Positions 1-9,644 are shown, counted from the first letter of the stretch. The stretch is 64,000 nt of DNA from Streptococcus mitis (GCF_003943935.1 NZ_RJOB01000004.1:49462-113461); one strand, 5' to 3'. A program made the numbers and translations. The notes: generated by a model from the letters alone, not told the origin.

Positions 1-495
1 TTTCATCCGCTAAACATGGGTCGTCTTTGGTCAGGTCACCCAGTCATGATTCCTTCAACACCTGCAGGAATTATGGAAATGTTTCATGAATATGGAATTG
101 ACTTAGAAGGTAAAAATGCGGTTGTCATCGGTCGTTCCAATATTGTCGGTAAACCCATGGCCCAGCTTCTTTTGGCCAAAAATGCAACAGTGACCTTGAC
201 TCACTCACGCACCCATAATCTTGCCAAGGTGGCTGCAAAAGCGGATATTCTTGTGGTCGCAATCGGTCGTGCTAAGTTTGTGACTGCTGACTTTGTAAAA
301 CCAGGTGCGGTAGTCATTGACGTTGGGATGAATCGTGATGAAAATGGTAAGCTCTGTGGGGATGTGGATTATGAGGCAGTTGCCCCACTTGCTAGCCATA
401 TCACGCCAGTTCCTGGAGGTGTAGGTCCTATGACCATTACCATGCTAATGGAGCAAACTTATCAGGCAGCACTTCGGACATTGGATAGAAAATAA
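1..495 (+). CDS. folD: FolD, C-terminal part (start lies upstream of the window)
   Basis: These are the last 164 residues of the bifunctional methylenetetrahydrofolate dehydrogenase/cyclohydrolase, the cytosolic one-carbon enzyme that interconverts 5,10-methylene- and 10-formyl-tetrahydrofolate with NADP. The frame is open from base 1, and about 120 residues are missing compared with the usual length of about 285. Visible motifs are the substrate loop PSTPAG (usually PCTPxG), the Rossmann segment [12 protein letters not shown] and the C-terminal signature [10 protein letters not shown]. An inverted repeat and a terminator follow it. The identification is secure. Confidence 0.96.
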   Translation, partial: FHPLNMGRLWSGHPVMIPSTPAGIMEMFHEYGIDLEGKNAVVIGRSNIVGKPMAQLLLAKNATVTLTHSRTHNLAKVAAKADILVVAIGRAKFVTADFVKPGAVVIDVGMNRDENGKLCGDVDYEAVAPLASHITPVPGGVGPMTITMLMEQTYQAALRTLDRK

Positions 496-533
496 AAGAA
501 ACATTCGCGGAAGATAGTATATTTTCAATAGCT

Positions 534-573
534 ATATCTAAAATGGCAGAAATGAATATTAAATTTTAGATAT
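534..573. repeat. 11-bp perfect inverted repeat downstream of folD
   Basis: ATATCTAAAAT at 534-544 is exactly mirrored by ATTTTAGATAT at 563-573, with an 18-nt spacer. No T-run follows the second arm, so it is not a standard terminator. It lies 9 bp before the real terminator at 582 and could be a 3'-end stabiliser or an operator for the next gene. Confidence 0.6.
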
Positions 574-581
574 AAGATTAC

Positions 582-606
582 AAAAGGAGGTCTGCGCCTC
601 CTTTTT
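582..606 (+). terminator. Intrinsic terminator of folD
   Basis: AAAAGGAGG, a 6-nt loop (tctgcg), then CCTCCTTTTT: a GC-rich stem followed directly by a T-run. Confidence 0.85.
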
Positions 607-610
607 GTTG

Positions 611-616
611 TATAAT
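611..616 (+). promoter_or_regulatory. Probable -10 element for the gene at 633
   Basis: A perfect TATAAT sits just after the folD terminator and 16 bp before the start codon at 633. No good -35 is visible at the right distance, so the assignment is tentative. Confidence 0.4.
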
Positions 617-632
617 GGAGTGAGGTGATTAG

Positions 633-1454
633 ATGATTTTAAAAATTTATAATGGGGAATATAGTTTACAATGGGATGGAATATACTACTTAGCACTAAT
701 TGATTATCCAAATATTCAAGAGTGGGAATTAGAAAAAATTGCTAAATTTATAGCTTACGAAAAACTTCATAAACGTCAAACAAGTATTGAGTGTGCTGAT
801 TCTTGTTTAAAAAAAGAAATTTTAGATTACATCTGTCAGCATCCCTTTTTTCCACCATTTACCCCTACAGATAAAAGAGTAGCCTCGACTTATGATCGAC
901 ATAAGAGGTTAGTGACTTCAGACTACTGTAGTCATACTACGACTATAGATGCAGCGATTTCTATCTTTAAAACAGGTCAGCTCTTATCTGCTGTGAAAGC
1001 CTTTGGGCGAGATGCTGAGGAGTTGGTTTTGGATAGTCGAAATGCTGCATCGGATCCGATAGATTATTTTGACTATGTCATGTTAGGGTGGTCAAATACA
1101 AGTTCTGGTTATCGATTAGCGATGGAGCGTTTATTAGGTCGAGCTCCTTCAAAGAAAGAATTACAAGACAAGTTTATTCCTGGAGTGAGTTTTCATTTTA
1201 TCTATACAGATTTGATTAAAGTTACTGGTTATATTTTTGATGGCTACCATGTTGCAAAAATTAAGGACATGTTGAATTTATTTAGTGAGTTGTATATTTG
1301 TATTATTCCAACTCATAATAAGAGCCAATTTGAAAATATTATTCCAACTAAAATACAAGGTAGGGTGCATTATCTTGACTATGCTGGAGAAGACTTAGAA
1401 GAGTGGACTAAGAAAGTCTATCAAGTTGTTTTAAAACAATCAGATAAAGGATAA
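633..1454 (+). CDS. Unrecognised 273-residue protein, possibly ADP-ribosyltransferase-like
   Basis: I do not recognise this family with certainty. It is a soluble-looking protein without signal peptide or membrane segments. The middle (residues about 98-120) contains SHTTTIDAAISIFKTGQLLS, which resembles the H-x-T ... I-x2-I-x3-G-x-L-S entry motif of DarT/DUF4433 and KptA-like ADP-ribosyltransferases. Near the C-terminus SELYICIIP resembles the strand of those folds that carries a glutamate. That is pattern recognition only. The start is supported by GAGGTGA 5 nt before the ATG. nnrD, which repairs damaged NAD(P)H, begins 14 bp downstream and is probably co-transcribed, so an NAD-linked role would fit. 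The two ends of the proposed fold are far apart and other functions are possible. Confidence 0.75.
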   Translation: MILKIYNGEYSLQWDGIYYLALIDYPNIQEWELEKIAKFIAYEKLHKRQTSIECADSCLKKEILDYICQHPFFPPFTPTDKRVASTYDRHKRLVTSDYCSHTTTIDAAISIFKTGQLLSAVKAFGRDAEELVLDSRNAASDPIDYFDYVMLGWSNTSSGYRLAMERLLGRAPSKKELQDKFIPGVSFHFIYTDLIKVTGYIFDGYHVAKIKDMLNLFSELYICIIPTHNKSQFENIIPTKIQGRVHYLDYAGEDLEEWTKKVYQVVLKQSDKG

Positions 1455-1468
1455 TTGAGGAAAAAACG

Positions 1469-2323
1469 ATGAAAGTAATTGATCAAGCCTTACTAGAAAA
1501 AGTCATTATTGAACGTTCTCGTACCAGTCATAAAGGAGACTATGGTCGCTTGCTTCTGTTAGGTGGAACTTATCCTTATGGTGGTGCCATCATCATGGCT
1601 GCTTTGGCAGCTGTTAAAAGTGGAGCTGGTTTGGTGACTGTTGGAACAGATAGGGAAAATATCCCAGCTTTGCACAGTCATTTACCTGAGACTATGGCCT
1701 TTTCTCTTCAAGACCAGCAATTGTTAAAAGAGCAGTTGGAGAAGGCAGAAGTTATCTTGCTAGGGCCTGGTTTAGGAGACGATGCTTTTGGAGAAAATCT
1801 AGTCAAACAGATATTTGCTGGCTTAAAACAGAATCAGATTTTGATTGTAGACGGAGGTGCTTTGACCATTCTTGCTAGAATAAGTTTGTCATTTCCGTCT
1901 AACCAGCTTATCCTAACTCCCCACCAAAAAGAATGGGAAAATCTGTCTGGTATTGCTATTGAAAAGCAAAACGAAGCTACAACAGCTAGTGCCTTGATTT
2001 CCTTCCCTCAAGGAACAATTTTGGTAGAGAAAGGTCCAGCTACTCGTATTTGGCAAGCTGGCCAATCTGATTATTACCAGTTACAGGTTGGCGGTCCATA
2101 TCAGGCGACTGGGGGAATGGGAGACACTCTGTCTGGAATGATTGCAGGATTTGCAGGCCAGTTTAAGCAATCTAATCTCTATGAACGTGTGGCAGTAGCG
2201 ACTCATCTTCATTCAGCTATAGCCCAAGAATTAGCTCAAGAACATTATGTGGTCTTGCCAACGGAGATTGGTAATTGTCTCCCTAAAGTAATGAATAAAA
2301 TATCTCAAAAAAGACTGGGATAA
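1469..2323 (+). CDS. nnrD: NAD(P)H-hydrate dehydratase (YjeF C-terminal domain type)
   Basis: A 284-residue ribokinase-like enzyme that dehydrates hydrated NADH/NADPH (NAD(P)HX) using ADP or ATP, a cytosolic metabolite-repair activity. Visible are the N-terminal GDYGRLLLLGGTYPYGGA segment, LLGPGLGDD near residue 110, and the catalytic anion-hole motif GGMGDTLSG near residue 215. It lacks an epimerase (NnrE) half, so it is the single-domain form typical of Firmicutes. It follows the unrecognised gene at 633 by 14 bp. The ATG is preceded by TGAGGAAAAAA, an adequate ribosome-binding site. A BOX element and a bidirectional terminator follow. Confidence 0.93.
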   Translation: MKVIDQALLEKVIIERSRTSHKGDYGRLLLLGGTYPYGGAIIMAALAAVKSGAGLVTVGTDRENIPALHSHLPETMAFSLQDQQLLKEQLEKAEVILLGPGLGDDAFGENLVKQIFAGLKQNQILIVDGGALTILARISLSFPSNQLILTPHQKEWENLSGIAIEKQNEATTASALISFPQGTILVEKGPATRIWQAGQSDYYQLQVGGPYQATGGMGDTLSGMIAGFAGQFKQSNLYERVAVATHLHSAIAQELAQEHYVVLPTEIGNCLPKVMNKISQKRLG

Positions 2324-2334
2324 ACTTCAATTTC

Positions 2335-2438
2335 ATACTCAATGAAAATCAAAGAGCAAACTAGGAAGCTAGCCGCAGCCTGTACTTGAGTACGGTAAAG
2401 CGACGCTGACGTGGTTTGAAGAGATTTTCGAAGAGTAT
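2335..2438 (-). repeat. BOX element, boxA-boxC type without boxB (copy 1)
   Basis: 104 bp, read on the minus strand as boxA then boxC. It begins ATACTCAATGAAAATC and ends GATTTTCGAAGAGTAT, giving imperfect terminal inverted repeats. The internal segment CGACGCTGACG matches the well-known BOXA1R primer region. There is no boxB module. Copies 2 and 3 are at 18421 and 56954. It lies between convergent nnrD and dacA. Confidence 0.88.
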
Positions 2439-2469
2439 CAGGAGAAAACGAAGTAAATATTACCACAAT

Positions 2470-2518
2470 AAAACGCATAATATCAAGTTTTTTTAATACC
2501 TGATATTATGCGTTTTTG
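2470..2518. terminator. Bidirectional terminator between nnrD and dacA
   Basis: AAAACGCATAATATCA (2470-2485) is perfectly complementary to TGATATTATGCGTTTT (2501-2516), with T-runs on both sides. The 16-bp stem serves two convergent genes. Confidence 0.9.
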
Positions 2519-2575
2519 ACTTTAAAGCCTTTTTTCTCTGTCTCTATTTTGGAGCAAGCTTCTGCTCAGAATGTT

Positions 2576-3817
2576 TTATAATTTCTCGTTGATAAATCGG
2601 ATAAACTGATTCCACCAAACTTTTAAGAAGAAAGCTTTTTCAACTTTCTTTTCTGCTATCATTTCGAAACTAGGATGTTCTGTGGCAATGTAACCTTGAC
2701 CAATCAAATCCTTGTCTTCGTAAGTCAAATGGCCGACCACGGTTCCAGCTTCAAGTGGTGCTGGGATTGCTTTGGAATCAGGAGTGAATTGAACAGATTG
2801 GGAAGATTGATTCCCAACACGTTCAATTAGATAGATATCTTCTGGAGCCACTGCAGTGACCGTATCTTCTTTTCCATCTTGTACAGGGGCTTTGCTATCT
2901 TGATAGGCATCGCCTTTTTGCACGATTTTACGAAGTGTAAATGTAGAAGAAATATAATCCATTAGGGAAGATGTAGCTGTAAAACGAGCGTAGGGATTAT
3001 TATCTTGATGGTCTGCATTCAAAACAACTGTGATAACCCTCATGCCTTTTTCGACAGTAGTACCAACAAAAGACTCTCCAGCCTTATCTGTTGTTCCTGT
3101 TTTTAGTCCATCAAAACCACCACGGTAAGCAGGCATACCTTCTAACATGTAGTTGGTTGAAGTGATTGTCATTCCAGCAAAAGTAGAAGAAGGTTTTTTC
3201 GTTATTTCCAAAACTTGTGGGTATTTTTTGATGAGGTTACGAGCAACGATAGCAACATCATAAGCACTGAGCTTATTTTCATCATCTTTATTAGACCCTG
3301 GGTAAATATTATCTCCTAGAGTCTCGTTGTTAAGACCAGTTGTATTGACAAAGGTGGCATCTTTGATTCCCCATTCCAAGAGTTTGGCACGCATCATATC
3401 GACGAAGTCTTTCTCTGAGCCAGCAATTTTCTCAGCTAGGGCAATAGCGGCACTGTTGGCACTAGACACCAGGGTTGCTTCAAGCAACTCTTCGACGGTA
3501 TAATTACGGGCTTCCATAGGAACATTACTGGCTTCGGAATTTGTCGTTAATTGATAAGGATAATCAGAAATATCTACTGGGGTGGATAGTGTGATACTTC
3601 CATTTTCGAGTGCTTCATAGACAAGATAAACTGTAAGTAGTTTTGTTATAGAAGCAATTTCGACAGGTTGAGTTGCTTCTTTCTCATAGAGAATTTTACC
3701 AGTATTGGCCTCAACAGCAATCGCATGTTTTGCAGCGATATTAAAATCTTGGGCAGCAACAGTAGATGCTGACCCAATTACGGATAGACTTAAGAGAGTT
3801 AAAATGATTTTTTTCAT
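2576..3817 (-). CDS. dacA: D-alanyl-D-alanine carboxypeptidase (PBP3)
   Basis: A 413-residue class C low-molecular-mass penicillin-binding protein that trims the terminal D-Ala of peptidoglycan stem peptides outside the membrane. It has a cleavable signal peptide (about residues 1-22, ending TVAAQ). The active-site motifs are S56-I-T-K59, S119-A-N121 and K239-T-G241. The C-terminal jelly-roll domain ends in an amphipathic tail (FFLKVWWNQFIRFINEKL) that anchors the enzyme at the outer membrane face. Its length and motif positions match the pneumococcal enzyme. It is transcribed alone, divergent from the membrane protein at 3920. Confidence 0.97.
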   Translation of the reverse strand: MKKIILTLLSLSVIGSASTVAAQDFNIAAKHAIAVEANTGKILYEKEATQPVEIASITKLLTVYLVYEALENGSITLSTPVDISDYPYQLTTNSEASNVPMEARNYTVEELLEATLVSSANSAAIALAEKIAGSEKDFVDMMRAKLLEWGIKDATFVNTTGLNNETLGDNIYPGSNKDDENKLSAYDVAIVARNLIKKYPQVLEITKKPSSTFAGMTITSTNYMLEGMPAYRGGFDGLKTGTTDKAGESFVGTTVEKGMRVITVVLNADHQDNNPYARFTATSSLMDYISSTFTLRKIVQKGDAYQDSKAPVQDGKEDTVTAVAPEDIYLIERVGNQSSQSVQFTPDSKAIPAPLEAGTVVGHLTYEDKDLIGQGYIATEHPSFEMIAEKKVEKAFFLKVWWNQFIRFINEKL

Positions 3818-3891
3818 AGTAAGTTTATTCTAACATAAAGAAAAAAATATTCCCAGTTTCATGATAGAAGAAAGAAGCTTTTTTGAAAGTA

Positions 3892-3900
3892 TGGTAAAAT
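3892..3900 (+). promoter_or_regulatory. Extended -10 promoter for the gene at 3920
   Basis: TGGTAAAAT gives a TGn extended -10 hexamer (TAAAAT at 3895-3900) 19 bp before the start codon. A convincing -35 is lacking, as is common in streptococcal extended -10 promoters. Confidence 0.5.
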
Positions 3901-3919
3901 AGATGAATGGAGGTAGCTC

Positions 3920-5029
3920 ATGTTTCGTAAGAATAAATTATTTTTTTGGACTAGTGAGATTTTATTATTAACAATCATTTTTTATTTATGGAGAGAGATG
4001 GGGGCGATTATCACTCCTTTTGTAAGCGTAGCGAACACCATCATGATTCCATTTTTATTGGGTGGCTTTTTATATTATTTGACCAATCCTATTGTAAATT
4101 TTTTACAAAAGTATTTTAAAATTAATCGTATCATTGGTATTCTACTAACCTTGTGTGCCTTGGTTTGGGGTCTTGTCATTGGGGTAGTCTATCTGTTACC
4201 GATTTTGGTCAATCAGTTGACCAGCTTGATTGCGACTAGCCAGACTATCTATAGTCGTTTACAAGATTTGATTGTGGATTTATCTACTTATCCAGCCTTT
4301 CAAAATTTGGATATTCAAGCGACGATTCAACAATTAAATCTATCCTATGTAGATATTTTACAAAATATCCTAAATAGTGTGACAAATAGTGTCGGAAGTG
4401 TCATATCAGCTCTCTTTAGTACCGTTTTGATTATTATTATGACCCCCGTGTTTTTGGTTTATTTTTTGTTAGATGGTAACAAATTTTTACCGATGCTTGA
4501 GCGCACTGTTTTAAAGAGAGATAAGTTGCATATTGCAGGTCTCTTAAAGAATTTGAATGCGACAATTGCTCGCTATATTAGTGGAGTCGCCATTGATGCC
4601 ATTATTATTGGTTGTTTGGCCTTTATAGGATATAGCGTGATTGGTTTGAAATACGCTTTGGTCTTTGCCATCTTTTCAGGATTGGCCAATCTCATTCCTT
4701 ATGTGGGACCAAGTATTGGCTTGATTCCGATGATTATTGCCAATGTCTTTACTGATCCTCATAGAATGCTAATTGCAGTTGTTTACATGCTGATTATTCA
4801 GCAAGTGGATGGGAACATCCTTTACCCTCGAATCGTAGGTGGGGTAATGAAAGTCCATCCAATAACAATTTTAGTATTACTTTTGTTATCAAGCAATATC
4901 TATGGGGTTATTGGTATGATTGTCGCTGTACCAACTTATTCTATCTTAAAAGAAATTTCTAAGTTCTTATCACGTTTGTATGAAAATCATAAAACAATGA
5001 AAGAACGAGAAAGAGAATTAGCTAAGTAA
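3920..5029 (+). CDS. AI-2E family (UPF0118) membrane protein
   Basis: A 369-residue integral membrane protein of the AI-2E transporter superfamily. The family has members linked to autoinducer-2 export and others acting as Na+/H+ antiporters, so the substrate here is unknown. Hydrophobic segments lie near residues 8-28, 33-52, 70-95, 150-180 and at several places between 215 and 340. The conserved late-family motif LANLIPYVGPSIGLIP lies near residue 255 and the C-terminus is charged. GGAGGTAGCTC precedes the ATG. It is a single-gene unit ended by the terminator at 5031. Confidence 0.88.
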   Translation: MFRKNKLFFWTSEILLLTIIFYLWREMGAIITPFVSVANTIMIPFLLGGFLYYLTNPIVNFLQKYFKINRIIGILLTLCALVWGLVIGVVYLLPILVNQLTSLIATSQTIYSRLQDLIVDLSTYPAFQNLDIQATIQQLNLSYVDILQNILNSVTNSVGSVISALFSTVLIIIMTPVFLVYFLLDGNKFLPMLERTVLKRDKLHIAGLLKNLNATIARYISGVAIDAIIIGCLAFIGYSVIGLKYALVFAIFSGLANLIPYVGPSIGLIPMIIANVFTDPHRMLIAVVYMLIIQQVDGNILYPRIVGGVMKVHPITILVLLLLSSNIYGVIGMIVAVPTYSILKEISKFLSRLYENHKTMKERERELAK

Positions 5030-5030
5030 A

Positions 5031-5058
5031 AGTCAGGAAATTCCTGATTTTTCTTTTT
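5031..5058 (+). terminator. Terminator after the AI-2E family gene
   Basis: TCAGGA-AAT-TCCTGA followed by TTTTTCTTTTT. Confidence 0.75.
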
Positions 5059-5136
5059 ATTTAGGTAAGTGATAGGAGTGGAAGTGCCGTTTAGATTAGC
5101 AGATTAAGAATAATTCACAAAAACTTTGTAAAACAC

Positions 5137-5164
5137 TTGCAATTTAGCTGAAATTTGATAAAAT
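5137..5164 (+). promoter_or_regulatory. Promoter of tuf
   Basis: TTGCAA at 5137-5142 and TAAAAT at 5159-5164, with a 16-bp spacer. This leaves an untranslated leader of about 65 nt before tuf. Confidence 0.7.
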
Positions 5165-5235
5165 AGTAAGGAAAGTTAGACTGTATTGCCTACTGTCTAT
5201 CTATAAAATATATTTTATTGGAGGCTTTTACTCAA

Positions 5236-6432
<1,197 letters not shown>

Positions 6433-6477
6433 TTCGATTTAGTTCCCAGAAGAACAATTATTTAAGTCAGACACTAA

Positions 6478-6506
6478 AAGAATCTTGCTTTGCAAGGTTC
6501 TTTTTT
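6478..6506 (+). terminator. Terminator of tuf
   Basis: AGAATCTTGC, ttt, GCAAGGTTCT, then TTTTTT. The stem has one wobble pair. It lies between convergent tuf and the helicase gene. Confidence 0.85.
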
Positions 6507-6560
6507 GAAGAATTGCTTATAAAAAACTCTATACACTTGATGTGCATAGAGCAATGGGGA

Positions 6561-7643
6561 TTATTTGATATAGAGTTCTTGGTTTTTCAAGACAATTTCT
6601 CGTACACTTGTATACTTTTTGAGTTTTTTGATTTCTTCTGGATGAGTGACGAGAGTGATAACATAACCTTCTTTACCCATGCGACCTGTACGGCCAGCAC
6701 GGTGAGTGTAGGTTTCAATATCTCTAGGAACATCAAAGTTTACGACGCATTCTAGGCTATCGATATCAATACCACGAGCCAAAAGGTCAGTTGCAAGAAG
6801 CAGGGTTAGTTGCTTATCTTTAAACTTTTCTAAGATGACTTTTCTAAATTTAACATTTACATCGCTAGCGAGGGAAACAGCCAATATATCACGATACTGT
6901 AGTTTTTCCTCGGCACTCCCAAGGTCTGATAGGCTGTTAAAAAAGACTAGTCCGCGGAAATCCTCAACATGAGCCAATTTTCGTAGCATATCCACTCGGT
7001 GACGCTGGTCCACCTGCATATAGAAATGTTGAATGTTGTCCAATTTTTGGTCAGAGAGGTCAATGGTACGTGTATTAGGTACAATCTTTTCTTGGTCAAA
7101 CTTGGTCGTCGCACTCATGTAGATGAGTTGGTGGTCACGAGGTGCGTAGTGAGTGATTTTCTCAACAAAGTGAATTTGAGACTCATCTAGCAATTGGTCA
7201 AATTCGTCCAAGATGATGGTTTCTACATTCATCATCTTGATTTTTTTCAATTTAATCAATTCAAAGATACGGCCAGGGGTTCCAATCAGAATTTCTGGTC
7301 CTTTTTTTAGGCGTTCAATCTGACGTTTCTGACTTGAACCCGATAGGAAGAGTTGTGCTGTCAAACCGATAGCCTCTGCCCACGTTTTACATACCTCAAA
7401 AATCTGTCCAGCCAGTTCTGTATTTGGTGCTAGAATCAAGAGTTGCTGGGCTTTTTTCTTTTGTAGTCGGAGAAGACTTGGAAGGAGGTAAGCGAGGGTC
7501 TTACCAGTTCCTGTTGGGCTCACTCCTAGAAGATTTTCTCCTGCAAGAAGTGGCTCAAATAGTTGGGTTTGAATGGGGGTAAATTCTTGGAAGCCGAGTT
7601 GGTCGCTCAGTTCTTGCCATTCAGTCGGTAGTTTAGTTTTCAT
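6561..7643 (-). CDS. DEAD-box ATP-dependent RNA helicase with DEFD motif II
   Basis: A 360-residue helicase core without long extensions. Motifs in order: Q motif around GFQEFTPIQ (17-25), Walker A SPTGTGKT (42-49), motif Ib TPGR (122-125), motif II D146-E-F-D149, motif III SAT, motif V ATDLLARGID and motif VI HRAGRTGR. DEFD in place of DEAD is the main oddity; catalytic D, E and final D are kept. The start at 7643 overlaps the end of the upstream oxidoreductase gene by 11 nt, which implies translational coupling. It probably remodels RNA or ribosome precursors, as small Firmicute helicases such as YfmL do, but that is inference. Confidence 0.9.
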   Translation of the reverse strand: MKTKLPTEWQELSDQLGFQEFTPIQTQLFEPLLAGENLLGVSPTGTGKTLAYLLPSLLRLQKKKAQQLLILAPNTELAGQIFEVCKTWAEAIGLTAQLFLSGSSQKRQIERLKKGPEILIGTPGRIFELIKLKKIKMMNVETIILDEFDQLLDESQIHFVEKITHYAPRDHQLIYMSATTKFDQEKIVPNTRTIDLSDQKLDNIQHFYMQVDQRHRVDMLRKLAHVEDFRGLVFFNSLSDLGSAEEKLQYRDILAVSLASDVNVKFRKVILEKFKDKQLTLLLATDLLARGIDIDSLECVVNFDVPRDIETYTHRAGRTGRMGKEGYVITLVTHPEEIKKLKKYTSVREIVLKNQELYIK

Positions 7644-8616
7644 TTTCTGCCTCAAATCTAATGCCAGCAGCCTGGCGCATGGTATATAGTAGGTCATGAA
7701 CAGAGCTTGCATCGTCCAGCCAATTCTGGTAGAGTGTCTGGTCTGGTTGCTGAATCATCTGTGTAAATGCAGCGACTTCCTCAGTCATCGTATGAGGAGC
7801 CTGTTGGATAGGGAGTTGAACTTGATTTCCTTGGTGGTCGGTAAAAATAGCTGAGCGGATATGTTCAATCGTGTTGAGGGTTAAGGTCCCATCTGTCGTA
7901 TAAATCTCGCAAGGAAGATTGGAAGTAATGTTTTTCCCAGCCTTGATGTGAACTTGAAAGTCTGGGTAGAAGAGGATACCATCTCCGTTTAGGTCAATGC
8001 TATTGTCAAGCTGTTGAGCCTGATAGGTAGCGCCCTGAGCTTTTCCAAAAAGACGAACGGCAGCATAGAGAGGATAAATCCCCAAGTCCATAAGGGCTCC
8101 ACCAGCAAAACGGTCTGAAAAGACATTTGGTGTCTCCCCAGCCAACAAGTCAGGCATCTTGGAAGAGTATTTGGCATAATTTAAATCAGCTCCTAAGATT
8201 TGCTTGTCTGCTAAAAAGTTTTTGATAGTAGTGAAAGCTTTCTCGTGATAATTACGAGCTGCTTCAAAGATAAAACAATTATTTTTCTCAGCTGCTTGAA
8301 TCAAATCTAGCCATTCTTGTGGCTGCGTGACAGCTGGCTTTTCAAGAATGACATGTTTACCTGCAGACAATGCAGCTTTTGCCTGAGAAAGATGCAAGGA
8401 GTTTGGACTAGCAATATAGACCACATCAAAGGAGCTCTTAAAGAAGTCCTCTACTTGATCGAATAGTTGGATATTTTCATAGCGAGAAGCAAAGGTTGCT
8501 GCAGTTTCTAGTTTTCTAGAATAGACTGCGACCAACTGATATTCTCCACTGGTATGGGCTGCTTCTATGAAGTGATGGCTGATAGCGCCAGTTCCGATGA
8601 TACCTAATTTTAGCAT
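7633..8616 (-). CDS. Gfo/Idh/MocA family oxidoreductase
   Basis: A 327-residue NAD(P)-dependent oxidoreductase. The N-terminal Rossmann fold begins LKLGIIGTGAISHHF. The family EKPAVT motif (Glu-Lys-Pro, with the catalytic-type Lys) follows near residue 95, and GGALMDLGIYPLYAA lies in the C-terminal domain. The substrate cannot be predicted; family members oxidise sugars, inositols or dihydrodiols. The ATG at 8616 is chosen because AGGAGT lies 4 nt upstream of it on the minus strand; an earlier in-frame ATG lacks a ribosome-binding site. It forms a two-gene unit with the helicase. Confidence 0.9.
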   Translation of the reverse strand: MLKLGIIGTGAISHHFIEAAHTSGEYQLVAVYSRKLETAATFASRYENIQLFDQVEDFFKSSFDVVYIASPNSLHLSQAKAALSAGKHVILEKPAVTQPQEWLDLIQAAEKNNCFIFEAARNYHEKAFTTIKNFLADKQILGADLNYAKYSSKMPDLLAGETPNVFSDRFAGGALMDLGIYPLYAAVRLFGKAQGATYQAQQLDNSIDLNGDGILFYPDFQVHIKAGKNITSNLPCEIYTTDGTLTLNTIEHIRSAIFTDHQGNQVQLPIQQAPHTMTEEVAAFTQMIQQPDQTLYQNWLDDASSVHDLLYTMRQAAGIRFEAENEN

Positions 8617-8650
8617 AAATACTCCTTTTCCGATTTTAAATCCTTCTTTC

Positions 8651-8659
8651 ATTATAACA
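8651..8659 (-). promoter_or_regulatory. Extended -10 promoter for the oxidoreductase-helicase unit
   Basis: On the minus strand TGTTATAAT is a perfect TGn-TATAAT, 35 nt upstream of the start. A small inverted repeat (GATAG...CTATC, 8662-8677) lies just upstream. Confidence 0.6.
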
Positions 8660-8769
8660 TAGATAGACGTGACTATCCAACAAGGGGTAAAAAATTTCAA
8701 ATAAGCTACTAGGACTTTCCCAAAGAAAGTGGTACAATAATGAGATGAGTAAATGAAATGGGAGGAAAA

Positions 8770-9462
8770 ATGAGGTTACTACCTATAAGAAAAATATCAC
8801 GTCAGTCTAAGAGGCTAGCGCTTTTTTTGACTTTTTGTGCAGGATATGTAGATGCCTATACTTTTATTGTGCGAGGGAACACTCTTGTAGCTGGACAAAC
8901 TGGGAATGTCGTCTTTCTATCAGTGGAACTCATTCAACACAATGTCTCAGATGCCAGTGCCAAAGTAATGACCTTGCTAGCTTTTATGATGGGGGTCTTT
9001 TTACTAACTGTTTATAAGGAAAAATTGAGAATTGTAAAAAAACCTATTTTATCATTGATTCCTTTGGCAATCCTATCAATCATTATTGGTTTTGTACCAC
9101 AGACTGTAGATAATATCTATCTAGTACCGCCCTTGGCCTTTTGTATGGGGTTGGTGACAACCGCTTTTGGAGAAGTGTCAGGTATAGCTTATAACAACGC
9201 GTTTATGACAGGGAATATCAAACGGGCCATGCTGGCTTTTGGAGATTATTTCAGAACTAAGCACACTCCTTTTTTACGTGAAGGTTTCATATTTGTTAGC
9301 CTGCTTAGCAGTTTTGTCCTCGGCGTTGTCTTTTCGGCTTATTTGACGATTTTTTATCATGAAAAGACCATTCTTGGTGTTCCTATTATGATGAGCATTT
9401 TTTACCTCAGTATGCTTTTTGCTTCGTGGCGGAAAAAAGTAAAAGAAAAAGCTTCATTTTAG
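8770..9462 (+). CDS. YoaK family (DUF1275) membrane protein
   Basis: A 230-residue integral membrane protein with about six hydrophobic segments, related to the YoaK/DUF1275 family of unknown function. Family-like motifs are FCAGYVDAYTFIVRG near the N-terminus, TGNVVFLSVEL, and the second half repeat NAFMTGNIKRA. ATG 8770 is preferred over 8758 because GGAGG at 8761-8765 sits 4 nt before it. TGGTACAAT at 8730-8738 is a likely extended -10 promoter. It is divergent from the oxidoreductase and probably monocistronic. A transport role is only a guess. Confidence 0.85.
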   Translation: MRLLPIRKISRQSKRLALFLTFCAGYVDAYTFIVRGNTLVAGQTGNVVFLSVELIQHNVSDASAKVMTLLAFMMGVFLLTVYKEKLRIVKKPILSLIPLAILSIIIGFVPQTVDNIYLVPPLAFCMGLVTTAFGEVSGIAYNNAFMTGNIKRAMLAFGDYFRTKHTPFLREGFIFVSLLSSFVLGVVFSAYLTIFYHEKTILGVPIMMSIFYLSMLFASWRKKVKEKASF

Positions 9463-9472
9463 GTGTTATTAC

Positions 9473-9501
9473 TTGTAAGAAAATAGGAGATATGCTATAC
9501 T
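9473..9501 (+). promoter_or_regulatory. Promoter of the rplU-prp-rpmA operon
   Basis: TTGTAA at 9473-9478 and TATACT at 9496-9501 with an ideal 17-bp spacer. It starts just after the YoaK-like gene. Confidence 0.75.
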
Positions 9502-9507
9502 TGAAGA

Positions 9508-9640
9508 GTTGACTATGCACGATCCTGTGCAACCGCACGAACATCGTTGCTTGATTATTCAAGTTTAAGTGGTTCGTCCCACGATGCTAGGCGAGTCTTC
9601 ACAAAAAATTCGGGGAAACCCATAAAAATCATAGGAGGTG
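9508..9640 (+). promoter_or_regulatory. Ribosomal protein L21 leader RNA
   Basis: About 130 nt of structured leader separates the promoter from rplU. It contains several short pairing segments (GCACGA/TCGTGC-type, CGATGCTAGGCGAGTC) ending just before AGGAGG. Position and character match the Firmicute L21 leader, which is thought to give autogenous control by L21. Confidence 0.7.
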
Positions 9641-9644
9641 CATA

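Noticed and set aside
2335-2438. RUP element
   Set aside because: The terminal sequence and length first suggested RUP, but the CGACGCTGACG and CTAGCCGCAG segments are boxA and boxC, so it is a BOX element.
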